Shown here: piece after piece, positions 31,786 to 40,924 of the stretch
Position numbering within the stretch: the first letter of the stretch is position 1
Layout of the letters: each line of letters starts with the position of its first letter
Origin: Azospirillum brasilense
GTDB taxonomy: Bacteria > Pseudomonadota > Alphaproteobacteria > Azospirillales > Azospirillaceae
NCBI RefSeq assembly: GCF_007827815.1
Contig: NZ_VITH01000016.1
Coordinates: forward strand, 101,299-165,298
Reading direction: 5' to 3'
DNA length: 64,000 nucleotides
Position numbers and translations under genes: made by a program
Notes under the pieces: generated by a model
Database searches by the model: none
The model's input: only the letters and a program-made list of their open reading frames with translations
What the model was told of the DNA's origin: nothing

Positions 31786-33723
31786 TCATTCGTCCGACGG
31801 GTCCAGCCGGACGCGCCGGGCGGCGGCGGGAACGGCCGCCCGGATCACCGGGGCCTCGTCCTCCATCCGGCTGCGGTACAGCGCCTCGGCCTCGTCCGGC
31901 GCCATGCCGCGCCGCGCGTATTCGCGCAGGATGCGCCGGTGGCGGACCTCCTCGTCCGCTTCGACGGCCAGGGCGTGGACCCGCCGTCCGGTGCCGGACA
32001 GCGCTTCGGTCAGCGCGTCCGTCAGCGACAAGGCGGCCACGCCCTCCACCACCAGCACCGCGCCGGCGGGGATCTCCAGGACCTCGCGGTGGCGGGCCGG
32101 GCCGCGAGCCTTCTTGTCGTAGACGGGAACCTCCAGCCGCGTTCCGCCGGGAGTCGCCACGCGCCCGGCCAAGGCGGCGGTCACCGCGGTGAGCTCGGCC
32201 ATGTCGTGCCGGCCGAGAACCCCGTCCTGCCGCTCCGCCGCCGGCCGCAGCCAGCGGTCCGTGGCGACCACCGCCGCGCCGAGGCCGCGGGCACGCAGGC
32301 TCTCCGCCAAGCCGGCCGCCAAGGTGCTCTTGCCGCCCCGGGCCAGCCCGCCCACGACGATGATGTCGCCCGCCGCGACGTCGGCGGTCAGCGCGTCGCA
32401 CTGCGCCAGCAGGCGCGGGTGCCCGTCGAGGATGAAGTCCACCGCCGCCGGCAGGTCGGGGAACGCGTAGTCGGGAACCGCGCCGTGGCGGGCGTCCAGG
32501 CCGCCTTCCCCGGTTTCCACCAGAACGGCGCGCAGGCCGGCGCGGCGGGCGGTCATCATGTCCACGGTGGTGTCGCCGACCATCCAGGAGCGCGCTGGAT
32601 CGACGTTCAGTTCGGCGACGGCGCGCTCGATCATGCCGGTGGCGGGCTTGCGGCAGTCGCAGGCGATCTTCAGTTCCGGCACCTCGCCCGGGAAGCCCCG
32701 GTCGGGGTGGTGCGGGCAATGATAGATGCGGTCGAGATAGGCGCCGTCCCGGCCCAGCAGGGTTTCCATCTTGTTGTGGATGGCGGTCAGGCCGGCGGCG
32801 TCGCAGTCGCCGCGCGCCAGCACCGGCTGGTTGGTCACCACGATGGCGCGGTAGTCGGAGCGGTTGAGCCGGCGGATCGCCGGGCCGACGCCGGGCAGCA
32901 GCTCGAAGCGGTCCGGGCTGGCGATGTGGCCGCCGTCGAGGTTGATGGTGCCGTCGCGGTCGAGGAACACCGCCGCCTGCGGCACGGACAGGCTGGCCCG
33001 CGCGATGCGGCCGGAGGTGAGGTCGCCGCACACCTTGTCCAGCCGGGCCGGGGTGCCGCAATCCTTGATGTATTCCGGGCTGTTGTAGGCCTGCAGCGTC
33101 AACCCGCGCTCCAGCATCGCCGGGAACAGGTCCTTGCCGAAGTCCAGCATGCCGGGCGTGCCCCGCCACGGCTCCAGCGCGGCGCGCCGCACGCAGTAGA
33201 GCGCGGCGTTGACCAGGTTCGGGTAATGGCGGTCGGGATCGTGGGGGTAGGGGTGGAAGGCGGCGATGCGCCCGTCCTCCTCCGCCTCCACCAGATCGGA
33301 ATCGTGGGGATGGTCGTTGGGGTGGACGAACAGCGTCGCCGCCGCGTCGGGCCGGGCGCGGTGGAAGGCCACGAAGCGGTCGAGGTCGACCTCCAGCATG
33401 GTGTCGCCGTAGATGACCAGAAACTCGTCGGCCAGACGGTCCAGGATCGCCAGCGTCGCTCCGGCGGTGCCGCGCGGCTCGCCGTCGTCGATGCAGGCGA
33501 TGTTCAGGCCCCAGTTGTCGCGGCGGGCGCAGAAATCGACGATGTGCTCCGCCGCGTGGTTGACCAGGATCAGGATGTCGTCGATGCCGTGCTGCTTGGC
33601 CAGCAGGATCTGCCGCTCCAGCAGCGGCATGCCGACGATGTCGATCAGCGGCTTGGGCAGGCCGCCCAGACGCTCGCGCAAGCGGGTTCCCTTGCCCCCC
33701 GCCAGAATGACGGCCTGCCGCAT
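31786..33723 (-). CDS. three-domain sugar-phosphate nucleotidyltransferase / HAD phosphatase / P-loop kinase
   Basis: A 645-residue protein. Residues 1-240 are an HddC-like nucleotidyltransferase (AVILAGGKGTRL, DTMLEVD). Residues 250-432 are a GmhB-like HAD-IIIA phosphatase (FLDRDGTI at 253-260, CPHHPDRG, CDCRKP, MVGDTTVDM). Residues 450-645 are a uridine-kinase-like P-loop domain with GGLARGGKST (458-467) and a DRW/ARRG-rich lid. The first two domains fit GDP-D-glycero-D-manno-heptose synthesis (phosphatase and guanylyltransferase steps); the role of the third is unknown. ATG 33723 has GGAG just upstream. Confidence 0.82.
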   Translation of the reverse strand: MRQAVILAGGKGTRLRERLGGLPKPLIDIVGMPLLERQILLAKQHGIDDILILVNHAAEHIVDFCARRDNWGLNIACIDDGEPRGTAGATLAILDRLADEFLVIYGDTMLEVDLDRFVAFHRARPDAAATLFVHPNDHPHDSDLVEAEEDGRIAAFHPYPHDPDRHYPNLVNAALYCVRRAALEPWRGTPGMLDFGKDLFPAMLERGLTLQAYNSPEYIKDCGTPARLDKVCGDLTSGRIARASLSVPQAAVFLDRDGTINLDGGHIASPDRFELLPGVGPAIRRLNRSDYRAIVVTNQPVLARGDCDAAGLTAIHNKMETLLGRDGAYLDRIYHCPHHPDRGFPGEVPELKIACDCRKPATGMIERAVAELNVDPARSWMVGDTTVDMMTARRAGLRAVLVETGEGGLDARHGAVPDYAFPDLPAAVDFILDGHPRLLAQCDALTADVAAGDIIVVGGLARGGKSTLAAGLAESLRARGLGAAVVATDRWLRPAAERQDGVLGRHDMAELTAVTAALAGRVATPGGTRLEVPVYDKKARGPARHREVLEIPAGAVLVVEGVAALSLTDALTEALSGTGRRVHALAVEADEEVRHRRILREYARRGMAPDEAEALYRSRMEDEAPVIRAAVPAAARRVRLDPSDE

Positions 33724-33754
33724 GATCTCCACTCCTTCCTGAGAACGCCTGGAC

Positions 33755-34714
33755 TTAAAAGGACTGCTCGACGATCTGGCGCACCGCCAGCCGCATGGCG
33801 GCCTGGGAATCCAGACGGGGCGCCCAGCCCAGCGTCCGCAGCTTCTCGGTGGAGTAGGCGAACTTCGGCACGTCGCCGACCCAGCCGCGGTTGCCCTCGC
33901 CGAACTTGATGCGGGCCTGCGGGGCGGCCACCGCCACCACCTCCTCGGCGATGGAGCGCACGGTCACGCCATCGTCCTCCGGGCCGATGTTGTAGAAGGC
34001 CAGCTTCTCCGGCGCCTTGTCGCGGATGAAGATCATCGCGTCGATCAGATCGCCGCAGTGCAGATAGGCCTTCTGCTGGGTGCCGTCGCCGAACACCTCC
34101 AGCTGGTCCGGGGTGGCGCGCAGCTTGTGCACGAAGTCGTAGATCACGCCGTGGGTGGCGGGGATGCCGATGACGTTGGGGAAGCGGAACAGCAGGGCGC
34201 GGTCCAGCCAGCTTTCCACCGCGGCGCTGATGGCGACCTCGGAGGCCAGCTTCATGGCGCCGTAGTTCGAGATGGGCAGCAGCGGCCCCATGTCCTCGCG
34301 GATGCGCTCGCCCTTGAAGTCGCCATAAATGGCCGAGCTGGATGCGAAGGCCAGCGTCTTGATGCCCAGCTCCTTCATCACCTCCAGCGTGTTGAAGGTG
34401 GTCATGAAGGTGTCGCGCAGGTCGACGTTGGCGTCGGCGATGCCGGCCGGAATGTCCGAGTTGGCGGCCATGTGCCAGACCTCGGTCACCGGATCGGCGG
34501 CGTGGACGCGGGCGAGCGCCGCGCGGTAGGCGGAGAGGTCGGACAGGTCCAGCGTCTCGAAGGCGAACAGCGGGTTGCCGACCAGCCCGTCGAGGTTGCT
34601 TTCCACCCCCCGGCACAGATTGTCGAAGCCGACCACCCGGTGCCCTTCCGCCACCAGCCGGCGGGCGATGTTGGAACCGATGAAACCCGCGACGCCGGTG
34701 ATGAAAATCGTCAT
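33755..34714 (-). CDS. NAD-dependent sugar-nucleotide epimerase/dehydratase
   Basis: A 319-residue extended SDR. GVAGFIGSN near the N-terminus binds NAD, SSSAIYGD and YGAMK supply the catalytic Ser and Y-K pair, and FGDGTQQKAYLHCGDLIDAM is the family's substrate-side motif. It resembles UDP-glucose-4-epimerase-like enzymes; the substrate (possibly GDP-heptose or UDP-sugar) cannot be read. It lies between the nucleotidyltransferase fusion (31 bp away) and the giant glycosyltransferase (32 bp away), in one minus-strand unit. Confidence 0.82.
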   Translation of the reverse strand: MTIFITGVAGFIGSNIARRLVAEGHRVVGFDNLCRGVESNLDGLVGNPLFAFETLDLSDLSAYRAALARVHAADPVTEVWHMAANSDIPAGIADANVDLRDTFMTTFNTLEVMKELGIKTLAFASSSAIYGDFKGERIREDMGPLLPISNYGAMKLASEVAISAAVESWLDRALLFRFPNVIGIPATHGVIYDFVHKLRATPDQLEVFGDGTQQKAYLHCGDLIDAMIFIRDKAPEKLAFYNIGPEDDGVTVRSIAEEVVAVAAPQARIKFGEGNRGWVGDVPKFAYSTEKLRTLGWAPRLDSQAAMRLAVRQIVEQSF

Positions 34715-34746
34715 GGCGAACCTTTATCCGGTTGGTTTGGAAAGAA

Positions 34747-37700
34747 TCAGGACACTGTTTCCAGGGCGGTCCCGCCGGCGACCCCGCCGGCCATCCCGTC
34801 GTTCGGAACGGCGTCGAGATTGACGGCCTGGCGCAGCACCTCGGCGTAGCCCACGACCATCTCGGCGAAGCCCGGCTGGCCGTCCAGAACCGCACGGCTC
34901 TTGGAGGCGAGCCGACGGCGCAGCGCCCCGTCCTCCACCAGCCGGGCGGTCAGGGCGGCCAGGGCCCCGGCGTCGCCCGCCGGGTAGAACAGGGCGTTCA
35001 CATCCTCGCGCACCAGCTCGGGGATGCCGAACACCGGGGTGGTGATGATGGGCAGGCCACAGGCCATCGCCTCCACGATCACCCGCGGCGCGCTTTCGAT
35101 GAGCGAGGTGCACACCGAGATGTCGGCGGCGGCGTAATACAGGAACGGATCGTCCACCGGCCCGGTGACCACCACGCGGTCGGCCACCGCCGCCGGCAGG
35201 CGGGCGATCTCCGCGGCGATGGCCTCGCCGTAGTCCGCTTCCCCGACCCGGCCGACCAGATACACGCGCAGCCGCTTCTGCACCGACTCGGGCAGCTGGG
35301 CGAAGGCCTTCACCATGTCGATCTGGCCCTTGCGGTGGCAGACGGTGCCGACGATCTCGATCACCAGCTCGTCATCGCCGACCTCGAGCCGGGCACGGGC
35401 GTCGGCGTGGCCCCAGCGGGAGACCTCCTCGGCCAGGCGCTGCGGCGGGATGCCGTGGCGGATGACCTGGAAGGTGCGGCGGCTGTCCAGAGCCCGCCAG
35501 CTGCGGCGCGTGGCCTCGGCCACGTAGAGCACCCGGTAGGCCTGCGCGAAGGCGCCGTAGGCGGCGGTGCGGAGCGCCGGCGGCAGATGGTCAAAATAGG
35601 TCTCCCACGGCTCGCTCTCGTGTTGGCACCACAGCGCGGGCAGCCCGGCGCGGGACGCGGCGGTGACCGCCCAGAAGGTCTGGAGCGTGTTGGCCACCAC
35701 GACCTCCGCCCCGACCTCCTTCAGCCAGGCGGCGAGCGCGTCGTGCGCCCGCGCCAGGGTGGCGGCGTCGTGCACGCCCTGCAGCGGCTGGCGGGGCAGG
35801 ATGTGGACGGCGATTCCCGCCGCCTCGTAGATGGCGCGCAGCGGGCCGTCGGTCGGCGACAGCACATGGGCGGACACCGCCCCCCGCTCGACCAGCCCGA
35901 TGGTCAGGTCCATCAGCGTGGCCGGAGCGCCCTCGTGGTTGAGGTTGTGGGTCACCATCACGGCCCGCACCGGTCCGGTCCGCCGGGTCTGCGGGCGCAC
36001 CGTCGCGGGTTCGAAGCGCTCGTTCTCCAGCGACAGGTTCGGGTTGTACCAGCGGTCGTGCCAGTCGCCGTACAGGCGGCGGAAGTTCACCCGCTCCTGC
36101 GGGTCGTCCCGGAAGCCGCGCGACTTGCCCTCGAAGTGGAACAGCTCGGCGGTGGAGCAGTAGACGCAGGTCCGGCCCGCGCGCACCACCCGGTAGCTGT
36201 AGTCGACGTCGTTGTAGGCGACGGCGAAGTTCACCTCGTCGAAGCCCCCCAGCTCCTCGAACAGGGCGCGCGGGGTCAGCATGCAGGCGGCGGTGACGCC
36301 GGAATACTCCCGCGCCGTGCGCACGAAGCCCATGTAGCCCCAGTCGTGGGGCGGGTTGTTGCGGAAGGCGTGGCCGACCAGCCCCTCGTGATAGCCGTGG
36401 ACGATGCCGGCGTGCTGGATGGTGCCGTCCTCGAAATAGAGCCGCGCCCCCACCGCGCCGACGCCCGGCATGCGGGCGTAGCCCATCATCTGCCCGAGCC
36501 AGCCCGGCGTGATGACCTTGGTGTCGTTGTTGAGAAACAGAACGTAGTCGGCCGTGCAGCGCCGCACCGCCTCGTTGTTGAGGTTGGCGAAGCTGAAGCG
36601 GCCGCCCGGGCTCGGGATGCGCTCCACGCGCACCCGCGGGTTGGAGCGCAGGGAGTCCAGATAGGCGATGGCGGCCGGATCGTCGCTCTCGTTGTCGACC
36701 ACCAGCACGTCGTAGTCGCGGTAGGTGGTCTGCTCCAGGGACTCCAGGCAGGTCTTCAGGTAGCCGGTCTGGTTCTTGGTCGGGATGACGATGGTCACCG
36801 ACGGGCCATGGTCGGGGAAGCGGATCTCGAACATGCCGCAGCGGGCGGCGGCGGCCCAGTCGGGATGGGTCACCCGGACGTCGGCGACGCCGCGCCGCGC
36901 CATCGCCTCCTCCACCGCGCGGCGGCCGGCCTCGATGCTGGCCGGCTTGCCGTCGGCCGACACGGCGGTCGATCCGGGCGCCGCGCGCCAGTGGTAGAGG
37001 ATCTTGGGCACATGCCCGACGTGGCGGGCCCGCTCGGTGGCGCGCAGGGCGAAGTCGTAGTCCTGCGAGCCGTCGAACGGCTTGCGGAAGCCGCCCAGCT
37101 CCTGGAACAGCGAGCGGCGGACACTGAAGACGTGGCCGAAATACATGAAGGACAGCAGCAGCACCGGCGACCAGTCCGGCTTGAACTGCGGGGCGTAGCG
37201 CCGCCCCTCCATGTCGATCTTGTCGTCGTCGCTGTAGACGATGTCGGCGTCGGGGTGGTCGGCGTAATAGAGCGCCAGCTCCGCCAGGCAATCCGGGGTG
37301 ATCAGGTCGTCGTGGTCGAGGAAGGCGACGATCTCCCCGCCCGCCATGGCCACGGCGGCGTTGGTCGCGGCGCTGATGCCGCCGTTCGCCGGCAGCCGGG
37401 TCACCTTGATGCGCGGATCGCGGGCCGCCGCGGCCTCCAGCATCGGCGCCACATGAGGCGACGGGCTGCAGTCGTCAGCCAGACACAGCTCCCAGTTCTC
37501 GTAGACCTGGGCCAGCACCGAGTCCACCAGCTCCCCGAACAGGGCGGGGTCGGTGTTGTAGACGGGGGTGACCAGCGAGATCGTCGGCGTCCGCCCGGCC
37601 CGTTCGGCCAGGGCGGCGCGCAGTTCGGCGACGTCGGCCCGGCTCAGCCGGTTGACCGACATCCACGCCTCGTAAGGGGCCAGCGGCTCCGGGGCCTGCC

Positions 37701-39447
37701 AGACGTCCGTCCCGGCGGCCGGCTTGGGCGCACGGCCCTCGGCCTTCCCCGAGGCGAGGTAATGGAGCAGCGGGTTCACCCCGGTCCGCGCCACGTCGGG
37801 ATTGCAGGCGAGGTACCAGTCGGTGTCGAAGCCGGGACCGGGATCGCGCCCCTCCGCCGCCCCGGTCTGCAGGTAATGGATCAGCGGATTGCAGCCCGCC
37901 GCCCGCACGTCGGGGTAACGGCCGAGATACCAGGCGGTGTCGAACAGCGGGTTCGGGTTGCGGCCCTCGGCCGCCCCGGACGTCGCGTAGTGCGCCCAGG
38001 GATCGGTGCCGGCGGCGCGCACGTCGGGATTGCGCTCCAGATACCAGGCGCGGTCGAACAGCGCGCCCGGATCGACCTCCGGAACGCCGTTCGGACGGAG
38101 CTTGCCGATCAGACGGCGCAAGGCGCTGCGCGGTCCATGCCGACGCAGGTGGCCCACGGCGGCGGCGAGGCGTCCGGGAATCGCCTCCGGCCGGCTGGCC
38201 AGGGCCCGGGCGACGCGCAGGCCGGCCCGGGCGGCGAGGCAGCCCTTGCCCTTCAGCCTCCGGGCACGCGCCGTTCCCCAGCGCAGGCCGGCGGTCAGAC
38301 GCCAGGAGGAGGAGGCATGGACGGCCGCCAACCGGGTCTCCAGGTCCCGGATGCGGCCGTTCAGGCGGTCGACCTCCGGGTACAGCAGGCCCAGCCGGCC
38401 GTCGCGTTCCTCCACCATGCCGGCCAGGCGATGAGCCTCCTCCTCATGGCCGGCCCGCATCCCGTCCATCGCCGCCTGCAGGCGCTCGATCTCCGCGTAC
38501 AGCTCGCCCAGCCGCCGGTCGCGCGCCACGATCTCGTCGCTGAGGGCGCGCTGCTCCGCCTGGTGGGCGGACGCGGTGTCGGCGATCCCCTGGTTCAGGC
38601 GATCGACCTCGGCGTAGAGGGCACCGAGACGGCCGTCGCGCTCCACCACCATGTCGCTGAAGCGCCGGATCTCCGCCGCCCGCTCGTCCAGCAGGCGGGC
38701 GCGCTCCTGCGACCACAGCCGGTCGAACAGGCCGGCCCCCAGCCGGGCGAAGAAACGCCGCACCGTGGCCAGCCGCTCGGGCGACGGCGCGACCTCCTCG
38801 ATCAGCCAACGCAGGCCGTCCGGCATCGGCTCGCTGCCGACATAGGCGACGCCCAGGCCGTTGGAATGGTCGAAAGCGAAGGTGGGATAGCGGGCCGTCA
38901 CCTCCTCCCACAGCTTCCAGACGCCGAAATCCCGTTCGCGCACGTTGATGTCGTGGAACAGCACCAGACCGCGCGTGCTCATCGTCGGCAGCCAGCTGTC
39001 GAAGTCGTGCTTGACCGCGTCGTAGGTGTGCAGGCCGTCGATGTGCAGCAGGTCGACGGAGCCTTCGGAGAAGTAGGTCAGAGCCTGGTCGAAGGTCATG
39101 CGCAGCAGGCGCGACATCCCGCCATAGAGCCGGTCGTGGTCGGCGGCGAGCGCGTTGTGGATCTCGTCGCCGTAATAGCCCGCCTGCGGGTCGCCTTCCC
39201 AGGTGTCGACGGCGTAGGCCTTGAGCGGCAGGTCGCAGGCGACCGCCGCCTGAAGGAAGGCGCAGTAGGAATTGCCGGTGTGAGTGCCCAGCTCGACCAG
39301 GCAGCCGGGCCGCACCTGCTCGATCACCCAGAAGGCGAAGGGGATATGGCCGACCCAGGGCGGCGGCCAGACCAGCCGCTGGGGTTCGGCGCAGACCACC
39401 GCGGACCGGAGGAGATGGGCGATGTCGTCGTTCAGGCTTGCCGGCAT
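34747..39447 (-). CDS. giant multidomain methyltransferase/glycosyltransferase
   Basis: A 1566-residue protein. Residues 1-215: class I methyltransferase (VELGTHTGNSY at 50-60, HIDGLHTYDAVKHD). Residues 245-375: coiled coil with three near-repeats of ERDGRLGxLYxEVDRLN. Residues 463-573: three repeats of about 38 residues (FDxxWYLxxNPDVxxxGxNPLxHYxxxGxxEGR). Residues about 620-850: GT2 domain (ISLVTPVYNTD, FLDHDD, YSDDDKID). Residues about 880-1130: second GT2 (VTIVIPTKNQ). Residues about 1180-1566: GT4/GT-B domain (GLPIITTPVFGIPE). It probably polymerises or caps a glycan, with the coiled coil as a molecular ruler (inference from WbdD-like proteins). Confidence 0.85.
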   Translation of the reverse strand: MPASLNDDIAHLLRSAVVCAEPQRLVWPPPWVGHIPFAFWVIEQVRPGCLVELGTHTGNSYCAFLQAAVACDLPLKAYAVDTWEGDPQAGYYGDEIHNALAADHDRLYGGMSRLLRMTFDQALTYFSEGSVDLLHIDGLHTYDAVKHDFDSWLPTMSTRGLVLFHDINVRERDFGVWKLWEEVTARYPTFAFDHSNGLGVAYVGSEPMPDGLRWLIEEVAPSPERLATVRRFFARLGAGLFDRLWSQERARLLDERAAEIRRFSDMVVERDGRLGALYAEVDRLNQGIADTASAHQAEQRALSDEIVARDRRLGELYAEIERLQAAMDGMRAGHEEEAHRLAGMVEERDGRLGLLYPEVDRLNGRIRDLETRLAAVHASSSWRLTAGLRWGTARARRLKGKGCLAARAGLRVARALASRPEAIPGRLAAAVGHLRRHGPRSALRRLIGKLRPNGVPEVDPGALFDRAWYLERNPDVRAAGTDPWAHYATSGAAEGRNPNPLFDTAWYLGRYPDVRAAGCNPLIHYLQTGAAEGRDPGPGFDTDWYLACNPDVARTGVNPLLHYLASGKAEGRAPKPAAGTDVWQAPEPLAPYEAWMSVNRLSRADVAELRAALAERAGRTPTISLVTPVYNTDPALFGELVDSVLAQVYENWELCLADDCSPSPHVAPMLEAAAARDPRIKVTRLPANGGISAATNAAVAMAGGEIVAFLDHDDLITPDCLAELALYYADHPDADIVYSDDDKIDMEGRRYAPQFKPDWSPVLLLSFMYFGHVFSVRRSLFQELGGFRKPFDGSQDYDFALRATERARHVGHVPKILYHWRAAPGSTAVSADGKPASIEAGRRAVEEAMARRGVADVRVTHPDWAAAARCGMFEIRFPDHGPSVTIVIPTKNQTGYLKTCLESLEQTTYRDYDVLVVDNESDDPAAIAYLDSLRSNPRVRVERIPSPGGRFSFANLNNEAVRRCTADYVLFLNNDTKVITPGWLGQMMGYARMPGVGAVGARLYFEDGTIQHAGIVHGYHEGLVGHAFRNNPPHDWGYMGFVRTAREYSGVTAACMLTPRALFEELGGFDEVNFAVAYNDVDYSYRVVRAGRTCVYCSTAELFHFEGKSRGFRDDPQERVNFRRLYGDWHDRWYNPNLSLENERFEPATVRPQTRRTGPVRAVMVTHNLNHEGAPATLMDLTIGLVERGAVSAHVLSPTDGPLRAIYEAAGIAVHILPRQPLQGVHDAATLARAHDALAAWLKEVGAEVVVANTLQTFWAVTAASRAGLPALWCQHESEPWETYFDHLPPALRTAAYGAFAQAYRVLYVAEATRRSWRALDSRRTFQVIRHGIPPQRLAEEVSRWGHADARARLEVGDDELVIEIVGTVCHRKGQIDMVKAFAQLPESVQKRLRVYLVGRVGEADYGEAIAAEIARLPAAVADRVVVTGPVDDPFLYYAAADISVCTSLIESAPRVIVEAMACGLPIITTPVFGIPELVREDVNALFYPAGDAGALAALTARLVEDGALRRRLASKSRAVLDGQPGFAEMVVGYAEVLRQAVNLDAVPNDGMAGGVAGGTALETVS

Positions 39448-39626
39448 GACGGGCTTTTCCGTTGATAAGGCGGTGTCGGCGCGGGATCGTGACGGCGCGG
39501 CGGATGGATCAGGCCTTGTCGGGCGCTCCGCACGGCGCCTGCATGAATCCTGGTGGCGTTGGGGCGGCGGCGTGCTCGCTCAATCTTGCGCCTTGTCTCC
39601 GAACCGCTCTTTTGCCCCAACGGCGT

Positions 39627-40622
39627 TCAAGCCCCCTGGTTGCGCTGGTAGAAGATGATGGCGCTGCCCTGGCGTTCGAAGCCCATCCTGATGCGGCGCA
39701 GGGCGGGCAGGGCCGCCGCGATCGCCTCGTGCCGCTCCTTGGGCGCGTACAGCATCAGGAAACCGCCCGCGCCGGCGCCGAGGATCTTGCCGCCGGTGGC
39801 CCCGGCGGCGCGGGCCGCCGCGTACCAGTCGTCGATGTCGTCGGTGCTGATGCCCTGGGTCAGGCTTTTCTTCAGCATCCAGTTCTCGTGCAGGATCTCG
39901 CCGAAGACCGCCTCGTTGTTGCCCTGGATCTCCGCGTACAGGTCGTGGGTCAGCTGCACCATGCGGCGCAGGACCTGCTGCTTGTCCGCCTGCCGGTCCA
40001 CCTGCTCCGACTGCTGGGCCAGCAGCTTCGAGGCCGAGCGGGTGATGCCGGTGTAGAACACGAGGATGCTCTCCTCAATGGTCTGCAGGGTTTCGGGCCG
40101 GCAGATCACCGGCGTGACCGCCACCCGGTCGTCGGGGTGGAACTCGATCAGGTTGAACCCGCCATAGGCGGCGGCGTACTGGTCCTGCTTGCCGATCGGC
40201 TCGCCGCAGCGGTCGATCTCGATGTGGCAGCTGTCGGCGCCCAGCGTCTCCTTCGACACGTAGCGCCCCTGGTAGGCGTTGAGCGCGTGCAGCAGCCCGA
40301 CCGTGAAGGAGCTGGAGGAGCCCAGACCGGTCCCCTTGGCCGGGATGTCGGCGATGGTCGTGATCTCGATGCCGCCCGCCAGCCCCAGATGCTCCATGCA
40401 CGCCCGCACGAGCTGGTGCTCGATCTGGTCGATGCTGGAGACCTCCTCGGTCCGGGAGTAGGCGATGCGGATGCCGTCGTCAAATTTGCGGTTGACGTTC
40501 ACATAGATGAACTTGTCGATGCTGGTGCTGAGCACCGCGCCGCCATGACGCCGGTAAAAGCCCGGAAGGTCGCTTCCGCCTCCGACAAAGCTCATGCGCA
40601 GGGGGGTCTTGCTGATGATCAT
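39627..40622 (-). CDS. hddA: GHMP-family D-glycero-alpha-D-manno-heptose 7-phosphate kinase-like protein
   Basis: A 331-residue GHMP kinase with PLRMSFVGGGSDLPGFY at the start, the ATP loop KGTGLGSSSSFT (96-107) and C-terminal GATGGKILGAGAGGFLML. HddA phosphorylates D-glycero-D-manno-heptose 7-phosphate at C1 on the way to GDP-heptose. The HddC/GmhB fusion (31.8 kb) and the GmhB gene (46.9 kb) would provide the next steps; gmhA is not in the window. It faces the wzm gene across a 300-bp divergent region. Confidence 0.82.
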   Translation of the reverse strand: MIISKTPLRMSFVGGGSDLPGFYRRHGGAVLSTSIDKFIYVNVNRKFDDGIRIAYSRTEEVSSIDQIEHQLVRACMEHLGLAGGIEITTIADIPAKGTGLGSSSSFTVGLLHALNAYQGRYVSKETLGADSCHIEIDRCGEPIGKQDQYAAAYGGFNLIEFHPDDRVAVTPVICRPETLQTIEESILVFYTGITRSASKLLAQQSEQVDRQADKQQVLRRMVQLTHDLYAEIQGNNEAVFGEILHENWMLKKSLTQGISTDDIDDWYAAARAAGATGGKILGAGAGGFLMLYAPKERHEAIAAALPALRRIRMGFERQGSAIIFYQRNQGA

Positions 40623-40924
40623 GAGGCGAAACGGTGTCTGTTCCCTGGAGGGCGGGCATTGCGTGCGGACGGCAGGACCTATACACCGACGCATCCATCC
40701 CGTAAACGTCTAGCCGGCGGGGCGCATGTTACAAAGGAGCGCCCCGGCGTCGCAAAAAAGAGCGTCGCAGAAAAGGCTGGAACGCCGCAGCGTCGGGCCC
40801 AGTGCGAAAGGCCCGGCGGTACAAAACACTAGAGCACAAATCCGTTTCTGCTCTAAATTCCGCGGCCATCGGCGGAGGGCTCGCCGGTGATTGCCGCCGC
40901 AGCAAGCGTAAGGGTGAAGTGAGA
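40623..40924. other. divergent promoter region between hddA and wzm
   Basis: No gene is seen. The wzm side carries an inverted repeat TAGAGCA (40830-40836) and TGCTCTA (40849-40855) separated by 12 bp, in a locally AT-richer stretch. Confidence 0.5.
40830..40855. promoter_or_regulatory. 7-bp inverted repeat upstream of wzm
   Basis: TAGAGCA and TGCTCTA with a 12-bp spacer. It could be an operator or a dispersed alphaproteobacterial intergenic palindrome; the sequence alone does not decide. Confidence 0.35.

Noticed and set aside
34732..39465. A 1577-residue open frame on the plus strand, antisense to the giant glycosyltransferase
   Set aside because: A shadow of the GC-rich real gene: Arg/Gly/Gln/His-rich composition without domains, while the minus strand encodes clear families.
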